Below, in pieces: positions 6,765 through 16,051 of a stretch of 64,000 nucleotides of DNA (positions are counted from its first letter, which is position 1; every line of letters starts with the position of its first letter). Source of the stretch: an uncultured Candidatus Saccharibacteria bacterium (lineage in GTDB: Bacteria > Patescibacteriota > Saccharimonadia > Saccharimonadales > Saccharimonadaceae); assembly GCA_937990725.1 (NCBI GenBank), contig CALKQS010000006.1, positions 1 to 64,000 on the forward strand, written 5' to 3'. A program made the position numbers and the translations under genes. The notes below the pieces were generated by a model. That model was not told the DNA's origin and made no database searches. It worked only from the letters and a program-made list of their open reading frames with translations.

Positions 6765-7803
6765 AGCGCATGATGGTTAGTTGATAAAATGCATAGCCAA
6801 ACACCAGTGTAGTCACGATGGCGATCACACGGTAGAGCATCGTCCCAGCGATGGCTTGGCCCTGGCTCACACCCGAGAGTGCCAAGATTCCGACCATGAC
6901 CGCCTCATACGCACCAGCTCCACCAGGGGTAGCGACAACCACCGCCATGGTCGTGGCCACGCCATAGGCGATGAGGATTGATGCAGGATTAACTGATACC
7001 CCCAGCGACTGGAAGGTCATCCAGAAGGGCAAAATCTCCATAATCGTAAAGATAATACTCCAGACGAAGGGCTGCCACAGCAGCTTCTTGTCCCGCCGCA
7101 GCTCGAGGAAGTCGGTGTGGAGGTCGTCGCAGTAGCGCCGCACCGCAGCTTCGTCCATCACTGGCTTTGTGCGCCGCAGGATACGCCGCGCTAGGCCATT
7201 GACCGTCAGCGTAATCTGATGCGCCGCCTTGTGGAGCCGCTGCTGGCTCGTCAGCAAATACACCCCCAGCAGCGTGATCATCGTCAGGCAAAATACCAGC
7301 CCCCCACTCATTAGGATGATCCAGCGGTTCACGCCGCTATCGATCGTCACTATTACCACTGCCACTGCAAGGAACAGCACCACTGCCACAAAGCCCATGA
7401 CATAGCGCACCATCTGGGCCATCGTTGCGCGCCCCGTCGAGACGCCGTATTTGCGTAAGCGCCAGTTGGCGTATGATATACCGCTCAGGCCGCCACTAGG
7501 GAAAGCGTGGTTGACGAAGTTTAGCTCCAGCGACAAGCGCATCAACGCAAAGGGGCTCACATCACGCACGAAGCCCTTTTGCCGCAGATACGAGAAGATC
7601 ATCTCACCCGCTGCTAAATACCCCAACGCCGCCACCGGAAAGACGGCAATCAAGACCCATATATTGACCTGCTGCAGCAAGTGCCACGCCTGGAGAAGCT
7701 CGTGCCGTGACAAGAATAGAATCAAGGCAATCAGCACAAACGTCATAATACTCAGCCAGGTGCGGAAGGATAGCTGTTTTATTTTTTTGATATATTTCTG
7801 CAT
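6730..7803 (-). CDS. UPF0104/LPG synthase TM-like membrane protein
   Basis: This is a polytopic membrane protein of 357 residues with about seven hydrophobic segments and the family hallmarks LNFVNHAFPSGGLSG and TPGGAGAYEAVM. Such proteins are the transmembrane part of MprF/AglD-like lipid flippases. No catalytic lysyl-transferase domain follows, so a lipid transport or flipping role is likely. A TATAAT box lies 11 nt upstream of the ATG. Its end overlaps the xseA start. Confidence 0.82.
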   Translation of the reverse strand: MQKYIKKIKQLSFRTWLSIMTFVLIALILFLSRHELLQAWHLLQQVNIWVLIAVFPVAALGYLAAGEMIFSYLRQKGFVRDVSPFALMRLSLELNFVNHAFPSGGLSGISYANWRLRKYGVSTGRATMAQMVRYVMGFVAVVLFLAVAVVIVTIDSGVNRWIILMSGGLVFCLTMITLLGVYLLTSQQRLHKAAHQITLTVNGLARRILRRTKPVMDEAAVRRYCDDLHTDFLELRRDKKLLWQPFVWSIIFTIMEILPFWMTFQSLGVSVNPASILIAYGVATTMAVVVATPGGAGAYEAVMVGILALSGVSQGQAIAGTMLYRVIAIVTTLVFGYAFYQLTIMRYGRDKPPTTER

Positions 7804-7838
7804 AGCTACGGTATATTATACCACGAAGCAGATTGCAG

Positions 7839-8387
7839 CTACTCCAGCATACTCGCCGGACAGGCAATCGTCGCCTCATAGGCCGTCCACTCGTCGTACT
7901 CGGTGTCGTACAGCCAGTCTTTCGTCGCTTCATAGAATTCTCTATCGGTTCCGAATGGGTCATCGACCGTTGGGATATGACGGTATTCGGCAAGCTTCGC
8001 CTCGACAAACTCCGCTATCTCGACGAAGTCAAGCTGGGGCATGACTAGTGGTGTAACTGGGTAGCCATCAAAATACTCTGCACTAGCAGGGTCATCCAAG
8101 AATGACTGAGAGCACACGGTGAGGATATAGCGCCCTGGCTCGGTCGTGCCCACGCCAACATCCTGATTAGGGGAGATGTCCATCTTCTCACGGACTGACT
8201 TATCGCGCGGGGTAATGCAGACGCCAACCTCAATCGCCCATGGGCAGCGCGCGTCACCAAATGACAGATAGGGACTCTTCGGGTTGTCGGGCTGATGAAT
8301 CCATGGCCAATCAATCTCCCACCCCTTACCGACAAAACGCCTGTCATCATAGGTGAGAAGGCGAGCTATTGTATAATATGATGTCAT
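7839..8387 (-). CDS. hypothetical protein (182 aa)
   Basis: This is an acidic soluble-looking protein rich in Trp, Tyr and Asp (WEIDWPWIHQP; EYDEWTAYEAT) with no membrane segment or signal peptide. I do not recognise a domain. The start at 8387 follows a TATCAT box by exactly 6 nt, like other probable leaderless genes here. It stands alone between the flippase-like gene and the divergent methyltransferase gene. Confidence 0.6.
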   Translation of the reverse strand: MTSYYTIARLLTYDDRRFVGKGWEIDWPWIHQPDNPKSPYLSFGDARCPWAIEVGVCITPRDKSVREKMDISPNQDVGVGTTEPGRYILTVCSQSFLDDPASAEYFDGYPVTPLVMPQLDFVEIAEFVEAKLAEYRHIPTVDDPFGTDREFYEATKDWLYDTEYDEWTAYEATIACPASMLE

Positions 8388-8469
8388 AGGCGTATGATAT
8401 GCCTCCTGGTCGCTTCTGTCAATTCTCGGGCTGGTTGCTTATTCCCTCCATTCTCACCCGCTTTTGCGC

Positions 8470-8475
8470 TATACT
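8470..8475 (+). promoter_or_regulatory. -10 box 6 nt upstream of ATG (leaderless)
   Basis: TATACT ends 6 nt before the ATG at 8482, so the transcript should start at the start codon. This argues against the alternative start at 8464. Confidence 0.55.
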
Positions 8476-8481
8476 AGGCAT

Positions 8482-9693
8482 ATGTATATTGCAATTCTTG
8501 GCCGGCAGCCGGCCCTGAGCATGGCGGAGCTGGAGTGTTTGTATGGCGCGGTGGTGGTGCGTTGGTTTGGCGGGCAGGCTGCTACTATTACCTCTGACAT
8601 ATTCGATTTTGAGCGTCTGGGTGGCAGCCAAAAAGCAGGCCGGGTGGTGTTAGAGCTGCGCGGTAACTGGCTGGCGGTGAGCCGGCAAATCGTCCGCCAC
8701 TATAGCGCGCAGTGGCAGGGCGCGCCGCACAAGATTACGCTGGGCATGAGTGCCTATGGCTTCTCTGCCACCGCCCGTGAGGTGCAAAAGACTGGCCTTA
8801 TTCTGAAGACAAAATTGCGCGCTTCTGGCACGAGTCTGCGCCTCATCCCCAACGCCGCTCCAGCGCTCAATACTGCCACGAGCCACCACAACAAGCTTGG
8901 TCGCTCACCGCATCATATCGAATTGCTGGTGGTGCGAGCCCAGGATGGGCGCGTCATTGTAGCGGAGAGTGTTGGCGCGCAAAACATCTCTGCCCTGGCC
9001 GCACGCGACCAAGCCCGTCCGCGCACTGATGCCTTCGTCGGTATGCTACCACCCAAGCTCGCCCGCATGATGATCAATATGGCTGGGCCATTGGTGCAGC
9101 CTTCACCTACTACCGAGCACTCAGTGCCGCGCCCCCTACTGCTCGACCCCTTCTGCGGTACCGGCACCGTCCTGCAAGAGGCGCTCCTCCTAGGCTACGA
9201 TGTGTGCGGCAGCGACCTGAACCCCAAGATGGTCAGCTATACCAGCGAGAACCTTGCCTGGCTGCAGCGCCGCTCTGCTGCGGCTACTCCTGGCGCGGTA
9301 CAGGACGTTACTCAGGCTGATGCCACTACTCATCAGTGGGCAGACGCCCAGCAGCTCAGCGCTATCGTCTGCGAGACATACCTTGGCCAGCCCTTCTCTG
9401 CCCCGCCTGCTCCCACTAAGCTCAGCGCTGTGCGCACCACGTGCAACCACATCATTAGCCACTTCCTCACCAACCTTCGTCCCCAGCTGGGCCCTGGCAC
9501 ACCACTGGTCATCGCGGTGCCTGCTTGGCGCGCCAGCGACGGGCAGTTTACTCACCTGCCACTCATCACCCAGCTAAAGCAACTGGGCTACCAGCGCCGC
9601 CCACTCCAGCATATTCGCCCCACCGACCTCTGTTATTACCGCGAGAACCAAGTGGTAGCGCGGGAGTTGTTGGTGGCGGAAGTAATGAAATAA
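8482..9693 (+). CDS. Trm11-like RNA methyltransferase
   Basis: The 403-residue protein begins MYIAILGRQPALSMAELECL, typical of Trm11/RlmL-type proteins. It carries a Rossmann SAM site, LLDPFCGTGTVLQEALLLGYDVCGSDLNPKM (20-residue core LDPFCGTGTVLQEALLLGYD), near residues 221-250. Where most family members have an N/DPPY catalytic motif, this one reads VCETYLGQP, so the substrate (probably a tRNA guanine) is less sure. The start is supported by a -10 box 6 nt upstream. A bidirectional terminator follows. Confidence 0.8.
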   Translation: MYIAILGRQPALSMAELECLYGAVVVRWFGGQAATITSDIFDFERLGGSQKAGRVVLELRGNWLAVSRQIVRHYSAQWQGAPHKITLGMSAYGFSATAREVQKTGLILKTKLRASGTSLRLIPNAAPALNTATSHHNKLGRSPHHIELLVVRAQDGRVIVAESVGAQNISALAARDQARPRTDAFVGMLPPKLARMMINMAGPLVQPSPTTEHSVPRPLLLDPFCGTGTVLQEALLLGYDVCGSDLNPKMVSYTSENLAWLQRRSAAATPGAVQDVTQADATTHQWADAQQLSAIVCETYLGQPFSAPPAPTKLSAVRTTCNHIISHFLTNLRPQLGPGTPLVIAVPAWRASDGQFTHLPLITQLKQLGYQRRPLQHIRPTDLCYYRENQVVARELLVAEVMK

Positions 9694-9771
9694 CCTACCT
9701 TGGGGAGTGAAACTCATTCTGGTCATCCAGCAGGTATGTATTTCTTCTGCATGCTAACAGTTACAAAAAGC

Positions 9772-9805
9772 AAAGAACCTCAGGTATATCATGCTGAGGT
9801 TCTTT
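9772..9805. terminator. bidirectional Rho-independent terminator
   Basis: A 12-bp perfect inverted repeat (AAAGAACCTCAG/CTGAGGTTCTTT) separates two convergent genes. A- and T-rich ends on both sides let it serve either strand. Confidence 0.8.
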
Positions 9806-9842
9806 ATACCACTCTGGTAGTGAGAAACTTTTTGATAGTTAT

Positions 9843-10184
9843 TTATTGTGGAGTGATTGCACCCTTTGTGGCCTGCAGCTTGTCGGCAGCTGCTTCTAGT
9901 AAAGGCATGACACTTTGCTGAAACACTTCTCGCTGCTCAGGAGGCAACGTGTACATAAGGTTGTTTAAGGCATCAAGCCCCTGATGAAAATGTCTTCGAG
10001 CCTCTTCCAAATTCTGAGCTGCTTGAGTACGCCGCTCAGAGGAAAGTCCTGCTGCCCGCTCTGCAGTGGAGCCACCAGCTTTTTGTCTCTCTCCTCTTAT
10101 CTGCGCAAAATTTGCTTCCAGGTCCAAGCTATCGACTGGGGAATCCTCAGCACTCGAACCCATTCCTCCATACCATTCTGACAT
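9843..10184 (-). CDS. small hypothetical helical protein
   Basis: The 113 residues are mostly charged helices (AAQNLEEARRHFHQ; PEQREVFQQSVMPLLEAAADK), suggesting a soluble coiled or helical-bundle protein. The ATG at 10184 is preceded by AAGGAG with a 5-nt spacing, which fixes the start. No family is recognised. It is convergent with the Trm11-like gene and shares its terminator. Confidence 0.65.
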   Translation of the reverse strand: MSEWYGGMGSSAEDSPVDSLDLEANFAQIRGERQKAGGSTAERAAGLSSERRTQAAQNLEEARRHFHQGLDALNNLMYTLPPEQREVFQQSVMPLLEAAADKLQATKGAITPQ

Positions 10185-10328
10185 TGTCACTCCTTTTCAT
10201 ATCATTATTGTATCTATAGTGCACCTATTATACCACCATAGCGCCAGCTGGCCAATATCTGCCTGGCCGGCGCGGCCGCCAAAGCAAGCGCCACGCAGCG
10301 AGATGGTGCGATCGAGCCCTCTCGCCGC

Positions 10329-10357
10329 TTGACTTCGCCCACGCCCTCACGTATAAT
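10329..10357 (+). promoter_or_regulatory. rpmA promoter
   Basis: TTGACT and TATAAT are separated by exactly 17 nt, about 35 nt upstream of the rpmA start. This is one of the clearest sigma-70-type promoters in the window. Confidence 0.75.
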
Positions 10358-10391
10358 CGTATAGATTGTTTATATTAGCTAAAGGAGTGAT

Positions 10392-10670
10392 ATGTCAAAA
10401 GTCAAAGCAGGTGGCTCAAGCAAGAACGTCCACAATAACGCTGGGGCGCGCCTTGGCGTCAAGCGCTTCGGTGGCCAGCAGGTCAACGCTGGTGAAGTCC
10501 TCGTTCGCCAGACAGGCGCTACGAAGATTGCCGGCCCTGGCACATACATGAGCCGCAACTACACCATCCACGCCGCTCACAGTGGTGTTGTCAGCTTCAA
10601 GAAGGTCAAGAAGTCTACCTTCACTGGCAAGACCCAGCCACGCACCCAGGTGTGCGTCAGCGCAGCGTAG
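10392..10670 (+). CDS. rpmA: 50S ribosomal protein L27
   Basis: The 92 residues include SKVKAGGSSKNVHNNAGARL and GVKRFGGQQVNAGEVLVRQ, the L27 core that sits near the peptidyl-transferase centre. There is no cleavable N-terminal extension. AAAGGAG lies just upstream and a strong terminator just downstream, so the gene is monocistronic. The usual partner rplU is not adjacent. Confidence 0.95.
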   Translation: MSKVKAGGSSKNVHNNAGARLGVKRFGGQQVNAGEVLVRQTGATKIAGPGTYMSRNYTIHAAHSGVVSFKKVKKSTFTGKTQPRTQVCVSAA

Positions 10671-10690
10671 GTGTTTTATAGCGCAAACGC

Positions 10691-10718
10691 AAAACCACCT
10701 CATAACCGAGGTGGTTTT
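10691..10718 (+). terminator. rpmA terminator
   Basis: An 11-bp hairpin (AAAACCACCTC/GAGGTGGTTTT) is followed by a T-rich run. Confidence 0.85.
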
Positions 10719-10916
10719 CTTATTTTTGATGATAAGTCCAGCGAACTCGGTGCTTGCTATCGATAGACACTGCCCGTACTACTTAGCAATGGCATGCTTT
10801 GCACTACAGATGAGAATGACGCATGCTCATTATTTTTGGCTAGTCTCTGGCCTAATCAGCAAGGGCTTCGATACCAGTTATTCGAGTTATTACCACCTCT
10901 TAGGCTAAGCCACGTG

Positions 10917-11534
10917 TTATCTTACGCGCCCAAGCGCTCGCCGCACCAGTGAGCTATTATCCACCTCTCCACTCGCTTTTGCTGCCACGCTCCCTACTAA
11001 TTGGCGAGCGCTATTTCCACTGAGATGCTCGTACGTATCGCCTCTTTGGGCGAGCAATACCTCTGTTTCTTGCTCATCAGTTGAGTCATTCTGGTGAGTA
11101 GCATGAGTGGCATCGGCAACGGGTTGTAGCCTGCCATTCTTCATCGTCATGCCATAGGCTCTTTGCAGATATGCATTGGTGAAGTCAATGTTTTGCTCCT
11201 GTAGCACCGCGAGCGGTACACATTTCTCGAGCTGGTGGATGTTGCTTCGGTTGACTAGCTTAGTCATCCGCACTAGCGTTACGCCATCTTCGGTAATAAT
11301 CTCTACATCAACCCACCCTTCGTCGAGCTGGCCACTGCTGCGCAGCACATTCCACTGGTGGCGTGGCACATCTTGGCGCTTGGGAATGCTGTACGTATCG
11401 GGATGAGTTGCACGCTCTTGTGGCGTGCCGTCCGTTGTAATTGGCTGCGTCAAGAGATGCTCGGGCTGTCGTGGTGGGAGTGATGCTGATGTCTCTTCTT
11501 TTGCAGCGGGAGATGCCGAATATTTTTCCGTCAT
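10917..11534 (-). CDS. hypothetical protein (205 aa)
   Basis: The N-terminal 45 residues are disordered and rich in Ser/Pro/Thr. A compact part follows (about 58-135, WVDVEIITEDGVTLVRMTKL then AYLQRAYGMTMKNGRLQPV), and then a low-complexity polar tail. There is no signal peptide or membrane segment. I do not recognise the family. It belongs to a set of similarly built hypothetical proteins in this window (28108-28776, 55119-56447). Confidence 0.6.
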   Translation of the reverse strand: MTEKYSASPAAKEETSASLPPRQPEHLLTQPITTDGTPQERATHPDTYSIPKRQDVPRHQWNVLRSSGQLDEGWVDVEIITEDGVTLVRMTKLVNRSNIHQLEKCVPLAVLQEQNIDFTNAYLQRAYGMTMKNGRLQPVADATHATHQNDSTDEQETEVLLAQRGDTYEHLSGNSARQLVGSVAAKASGEVDNSSLVRRALGRVR

Positions 11535-11625
11535 CTTTTTATCATACCATGAAACAATGCTGAGGAAAAATCACTCAGAAGCAAGGGCTCGCTGCACACT
11601 TTGTTTGACAGCCCTCTAGCCTCTG

Positions 11626-12012
11626 TTATTCTTGGCTCATGCCCAGGTGATACTTAATGCGAGCCACTACGTCACCAATCATCACTTGCGACTTGACGAG
11701 GTAGTCATCCACTCCCAGCTGCTTGGCCCGCTCTTTATCCTTGGGCTGGCTCAGCGCCGTCAGCATGATAACGCGGACGTTGGTAGTGTCTGGGGTGTTA
11801 CGCAAGATATCAAGCACATCGAAGCCGCTGATCTTGGGGATCATCACATCAAGCAAGATCAGATCTGGCCGAACATCGACCACCGCCGAGAGCGCATCCT
11901 CACCATTGTGCACTTCACTCACCGCAAAGCCCTCCAGTTCGAGCCGCGAGCGATACACTGCCAGCAGTGCGGTGTCGTCTTCTACCAAGAGAATTTTCTT
12001 TCGTCTGTCCAT
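11626..12012 (-). CDS. response regulator receiver protein (128 aa)
   Basis: This is a single-domain CheY-like receiver: ILLVEDDTALL (acidic pair), LILLDVMIPKISGFDVL (phospho-Asp), VIMLTALSQ (switch Thr) and DDYLVKSQ (Lys). It has no output domain and no adjacent kinase. The nearest kinase is the soluble one at 2480-3217, so the two may interact in trans. Confidence 0.88.
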   Translation of the reverse strand: MDRRKKILLVEDDTALLAVYRSRLELEGFAVSEVHNGEDALSAVVDVRPDLILLDVMIPKISGFDVLDILRNTPDTTNVRVIMLTALSQPKDKERAKQLGVDDYLVKSQVMIGDVVARIKYHLGMSQE

Positions 12013-12091
12013 ATGCCTTTATGGTAGCGTAGATACGAAGCAAATACAATACTTTTGGCGAACAATCGTTTGCATTTTGTTGGATATATGT

Positions 12092-13324
12092 CTACTCTGC
12101 GAACTTTTGTAGTGCGCTATCGAGCTGTGGGTCGCGGCCAGCGTTGCGATCATCGGCACTCATCTTAACCTCAGTATCTGGCGCAATGCCACCCTGCGAG
12201 ATATTGCGGCCACTGGGCGTATACCAACGCGCCACGGTGATCTTGAGCTTGCGGCCGTCAGGTAGGTCAAATAGCTGCTGCACCGTGCCCTTGCCGAAGG
12301 TCTTTTCGCCGAGTAATGTCGCCGCTTTGTGATCGTGTAGTGCCCCCGCTACGATCTCACTGGCACTGGCGCTGTTGCCATTGACGAGGACGGTTGTCTT
12401 CACTCCCTTGAGCAGTGCTTGGCCACTACTGTGCACCGTGTCTCGCACGACGTCGCCAGACTTCTCCACTACCACGACTTTGTTCTCAAGCCATAGGCTT
12501 GCGACCTCGCGAGCAGCCGTTACATAGCCGCCACCGTTGTCGCGTAGGTCGAGCACCACTGCCCGCACCCCCTGCTGAACGAACTGCTCTGCCGCTTGGC
12601 GGGCCAGTCGGCCAGTTTGGTCATCAAACCGGGTGATGGTAAGGATACCCACGCCGTCGCGAATCTGGCTACGCACGCTGGCGTCATTTACCTTGGCCCG
12701 GACGATGGTGTACTCCTCGATCGATTCCTCACGCTGCATCACCAGCTTGACGGTTGTGCCAGCTTCGCCCCGCACCTTGCTTGCCACCACCTCAGAGTTC
12801 TGCCCCACCACCGATTGGCCATTAATACTGCGGAAGATATCGCCGGCCCGCAGGCCTGCCTTGGCTGCTGGTGAGTCATCGATGACGCGCACCACTGTGG
12901 CGTGGTTGCCCCGCGATGCAATCTCCACGCCAATACCGCTCACTTCGCCATTGAGGCTACGGTCGAACTGCTCGGTCTCTTGCTTGTCCATGTAGGTGGT
13001 GTAGGGGTCGCCGGTAGCTGCAGCTAGGCCACGATTAGCGCCATCGATCAGCTTCGTGTCGTCCAATTTACCATCATATTCTGCTTTGAGTTTGCGATAG
13101 GTCTGCTGCACACTACTGAGGTCAATGCTATCAGCCGATACCTTGAGGCCAAAGACTGGCGCAATCGCTGCATAGAGCTTGTCGGCATACATCCCTGCCA
13201 CAAAGCCAGCCCCCAGCAGCAGCACCGCCACGAGCAGGGCTGTGAGCTGCGAGATAGTCAGCTTTTTTGGTTCATCATACTCATATTTCGAGCGGTTCGC
13301 GCTCGCCGTGTCACTCTGTACCAT
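12092..13324 (-). CDS. S41 C-terminal processing peptidase
   Basis: This is a 410-residue membrane-anchored periplasm-facing protease. It has an N-terminal TM (about 24-46), a PDZ domain (IGVEIASRGNHATVV...AGDIFRSINGQS), and a catalytic core with Ser in VNGNSASASEIVAGALHDH and Lys in LGEKTFGKGTVQ. It would trim or degrade exported proteins from their C-termini. A TATAAT box sits 8 nt before the ATG. Confidence 0.93.
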   Translation of the reverse strand: MVQSDTASANRSKYEYDEPKKLTISQLTALLVAVLLLGAGFVAGMYADKLYAAIAPVFGLKVSADSIDLSSVQQTYRKLKAEYDGKLDDTKLIDGANRGLAAATGDPYTTYMDKQETEQFDRSLNGEVSGIGVEIASRGNHATVVRVIDDSPAAKAGLRAGDIFRSINGQSVVGQNSEVVASKVRGEAGTTVKLVMQREESIEEYTIVRAKVNDASVRSQIRDGVGILTITRFDDQTGRLARQAAEQFVQQGVRAVVLDLRDNGGGYVTAAREVASLWLENKVVVVEKSGDVVRDTVHSSGQALLKGVKTTVLVNGNSASASEIVAGALHDHKAATLLGEKTFGKGTVQQLFDLPDGRKLKITVARWYTPSGRNISQGGIAPDTEVKMSADDRNAGRDPQLDSALQKFAE

Positions 13325-13375
13325 ACTATGGTATTATACTACGCCAAGCGACGCGGCAAAAGAGTACGAAGATAA

Positions 13376-13690
13376 CCATTGACCTACCGCTCTATTCTAT
13401 CCTTCACATTCAGTTATTTCTTTTATATCTATCTTCATATATTCTCCTTTTCTATCTCTATGCATCTCTTTCTCTATATTTCTCTATCTCTATCTATATC
13501 TATACTCATATCTATCTCTTTATCTTTCTCTATCTCTATTTATCCATTTCCTTATCTTTATATTTCTTTATCTATTTATCTTTATTTTTATCTCTATTTA
13601 CTTATTCTTTCTATTTCTCTATTTATCTCTATCCTCTATCTTTATATATCCATATCCATCCATATCGATTTCTCTCCTATTATATATAAA
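13376..13690. repeat. low-complexity, nearly G-free T/C/A tract
   Basis: The plus strand consists of irregular TCTATCTCTATT-like units. From about 13415 to 13666 I count a single G. It holds no credible gene, although two frames happen to stay open. It lies between the divergent starts of the S41 protease and the gene at 13959. It is followed by a palindromic terminator and then a purine-rich stretch (about 13771-13822) partly complementary to it. Confidence 0.85.
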
Positions 13691-13747
13691 TATATAAAAG
13701 AAGAGAAAAAAGAACCCACGCTAACAGGGAAAAAACAGGGTAAACCA

Positions 13748-13772
13748 GGCGAATTTCGAAATTCGCCTTTTT
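13748..13772 (+). terminator. palindromic terminator after the G-free tract
   Basis: The 20-bp perfect palindrome GGCGAATTTCGAAATTCGCC is followed by TTTTT. No plus-strand gene precedes it, so it implies that the tract itself is transcribed. Confidence 0.75.
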
Positions 13773-13958
13773 GAAGGAAGAAAATGAGAGAAATAGAGGG
13801 GAGGAAGGGGGAGAGAAGGTAGCAGAACAAACAATGAACAGAAGAGCTTATGTTTTTATTGGTCACAATAATGCGATACTTCGAACCCCTTGCATTTTTG
13901 CCTCATCCTCGTATAATAGACAATTACCATTTTCTAACAAAATAAGCGAGGTTACCTA

Positions 13959-14672
13959 ATGTCTCTTGCTGTTGTCAGCTCAGAAGCAGCGCCTGTTTTC
14001 CCGTTACCATCCACTGTTGAAGGTAGCTCACAGCTGCTTACTAAGCCTACCCCTCAGACTTGCCAGGTTGGGCGTCTTGCGCTTGTTGCTGAATTGCCGA
14101 CTATTCCGCGCCATAGCAGCGAGGAGCTCGATGCGATGCGCATTATCGACGACGAACGCCACCAGCGCGAGCAAATCCTCCACGATGTCATCGACAGCCT
14201 CACAAACATCATTACCAAGATGAAAGGGAGCGCCCATGGTGGCCAGCCGCCCATCACCATCGCACATAGCGAGATTACCTACTCAGTGCATTATTTCTAT
14301 GAGCGCTGTCTAGACTGCCGCGATTGCGGCCACGGTTTTAATCAAGACCTCTTAGCGCAGGAGCAGCACGGCTTTACCTACGGTGGTGAGAAGCCGCCCA
14401 GCACAAGCGAAGCAATCAGCAACGTCAAAGAGCTCTTTGTCCTACTGGCCCATATGGCCCAGGCCGATACACGCGCCGCCTTTAGCAACAGCTACATTGC
14501 CCAGCTGCCCACTGATATTGAACCCCTCCGGCGCTGCGAGAGGGATGATCCAATTGGCACAGAGTACAACCAGTATGGGTACCGAGTTGGTCCGCCTGAG
14601 GTGAGTACTACCACTGATACAACCATCACCCAAACCGAAGCCCCGCACCAACCTACCCTATCTGCAGCGTAG
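13959..14672 (+). CDS. hypothetical protein (237 aa)
   Basis: This soluble protein has a disordered N-terminus and a central helical part (about 55-100) that leads into ERCLDCRDCGHGFNQD, whose three cysteines could bind metal. The C-terminus is Thr/Pro-rich. GAGG lies a few bases upstream of the ATG. No family is recognised. The gene shares a terminator region with the convergent CHAP hydrolase. Confidence 0.65.
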   Translation: MSLAVVSSEAAPVFPLPSTVEGSSQLLTKPTPQTCQVGRLALVAELPTIPRHSSEELDAMRIIDDERHQREQILHDVIDSLTNIITKMKGSAHGGQPPITIAHSEITYSVHYFYERCLDCRDCGHGFNQDLLAQEQHGFTYGGEKPPSTSEAISNVKELFVLLAHMAQADTRAAFSNSYIAQLPTDIEPLRRCERDDPIGTEYNQYGYRVGPPEVSTTTDTTITQTEAPHQPTLSAA

Positions 14673-14698
14673 GTCCCAAGAGTTCCACCCACCAAAAA

Positions 14699-14724
14699 AC
14701 GACCACCGCTACCTGGGTGGTCGT
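14699..14724. terminator. bidirectional terminator
   Basis: A 9-bp hairpin (ACGACCACC/GGTGGTCGT) has a six-T run on the minus strand and a shorter T run on the plus strand. It serves the convergent genes ending at 14672 and 14744. Confidence 0.8.
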
Positions 14725-14743
14725 TTGCGCTATATATTCTCTC

Positions 14744-15991
14744 CTACAGATAAATATACGTATCGTACGTACTGGCGGGCACCGTCATTTCACTGTAGTG
14801 ACCCCAGCCAGGACCGCCGGCGTTGAAGTAATTGAACTGGCTAATGCGGACAGTGTTGCTACCGGCATCGTAGCCCTCGATGTAGACGATATGCCCATAC
14901 TGCCCTGCTGAGATGACGCCAAGGGCATTGGCTCGTGGAGTGCGGCCCGTCGAGAAACCAGCGTTGCGAGCGGCAGCCGGCCACATGTTGGCGTTGCCCC
15001 AGTAGCGTGGCGCGTAGCCAGTCTTTTGGTAGGTCTTCCAGGCGGTGTAGCTCACACACTGGCGGCAGCCATAGCCCAGTGGGTCCTCACCGCCACCAGT
15101 TGCGCCACCATGCGACATTGCATTAGCATCAACGGTACAGCCACCGGCCCAAGGGTAACCACCCATCGAGCCATCACCAGATGAGGTTGATATTGCACCA
15201 CCCGCTTTCTGAATAGTTCGCTGGATTTCATCCTGCTGTGCCTTCTGAACGCGAGCTTTCTCACTCTCGCGGTCTGCGGTGAGCTTTTGGTAGTTTGCTT
15301 CTTCGTTTTGCGTGCGGGCAAGGAGGTCAGCCTGCTCGCGCTCTTTGGCAGCGAGGGCTTCACGGGCGTTCTTTTGGTCAGCCAAGACACGCTCAACTTC
15401 CTTCTTTTGCTCCTCTAGCTGCTTTTTGAGCTTATTGACCCGAGTGATCGTCTCGCTCAGCGTGGTCTGGATGCTATCGCGGCGATCTTGCTCCACCACA
15501 TAGTCACCAAGGCTCCGGCTACTGGCCAACATCTCCAGCGGGCTAATGGTGCGGTCGACATACATATCGGCCAGCGTGTCGCCCAAGGCGTCTTGGTTGG
15601 CTTTGATGTCGCGCTTGGTCTGGGCGATTTTCTCTTGCAGTTGGTCGTGCTTCTTCTGGCTGATATCAATCTGCGCTTGGATCATCGCCTTCTGCTTCGA
15701 CAAGACTTCGAGTTCATTTTGCAAGCTCTTTGCCTTCTCGTTCAGCTCCTTGGCCTGCGACTGATACTGCCCAATCTCCTTATTGAGCGCATCGATCTGC
15801 CGCTGGTATTCCTCCTGCGACACGGCCGAGGCAGTCCCGGTGGTCACACCAAGGTAGGTGCTGACTGGCGTACTCAGCGCCATAATTACGGCAGCTGCCA
15901 CAATGACCGACTTGGTGGCAAGCCCCTTGGTTTTTTTGGGTGCGGCCACAGCAGTGTGGGCACGCGAAACAGATGTGGTGGATTGTTTCAT
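14744..15991 (-). CDS. PcsB-like coiled-coil CHAP peptidoglycan hydrolase
   Basis: The protein (415 residues from ATG 15991) has a signal sequence or anchor (ATKSVIVAAAVIMALSTPVS), a long coiled coil (about 60-275, heptads rich in K/Q/E) and a C-terminal CHAP domain. The likely catalytic Cys is in YGCRQCVSYTAW and the His in GQYGHIVYIEGYD. The layout matches Streptococcus PcsB, which FtsEX activates to split the septum. Its position directly after ftsE-ftsX supports the same role. A longer GTG start at 16030 is possible but would put charged residues before the signal. Confidence 0.88.
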   Translation of the reverse strand: MKQSTTSVSRAHTAVAAPKKTKGLATKSVIVAAAVIMALSTPVSTYLGVTTGTASAVSQEEYQRQIDALNKEIGQYQSQAKELNEKAKSLQNELEVLSKQKAMIQAQIDISQKKHDQLQEKIAQTKRDIKANQDALGDTLADMYVDRTISPLEMLASSRSLGDYVVEQDRRDSIQTTLSETITRVNKLKKQLEEQKKEVERVLADQKNAREALAAKEREQADLLARTQNEEANYQKLTADRESEKARVQKAQQDEIQRTIQKAGGAISTSSGDGSMGGYPWAGGCTVDANAMSHGGATGGGEDPLGYGCRQCVSYTAWKTYQKTGYAPRYWGNANMWPAAARNAGFSTGRTPRANALGVISAGQYGHIVYIEGYDAGSNTVRISQFNYFNAGGPGWGHYSEMTVPASTYDTYIYL

Positions 15992-16051
15992 ATTTCTTAT
16001 GGTAACAAGCGGTGTGTGCTTTGTCAACACAGGGCCTCCTTTGTATCAATG

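Noticed and set aside
13379..13774. Long open frames rich in Ile/Ser/Tyr/Leu/Phe across the low-complexity tract
   Set aside because: The near absence of G removes most stop codons in two frames at once; composition follows the repeat, and there is no Shine-Dalgarno or homology signal. It is a tract artefact, not a membrane protein.
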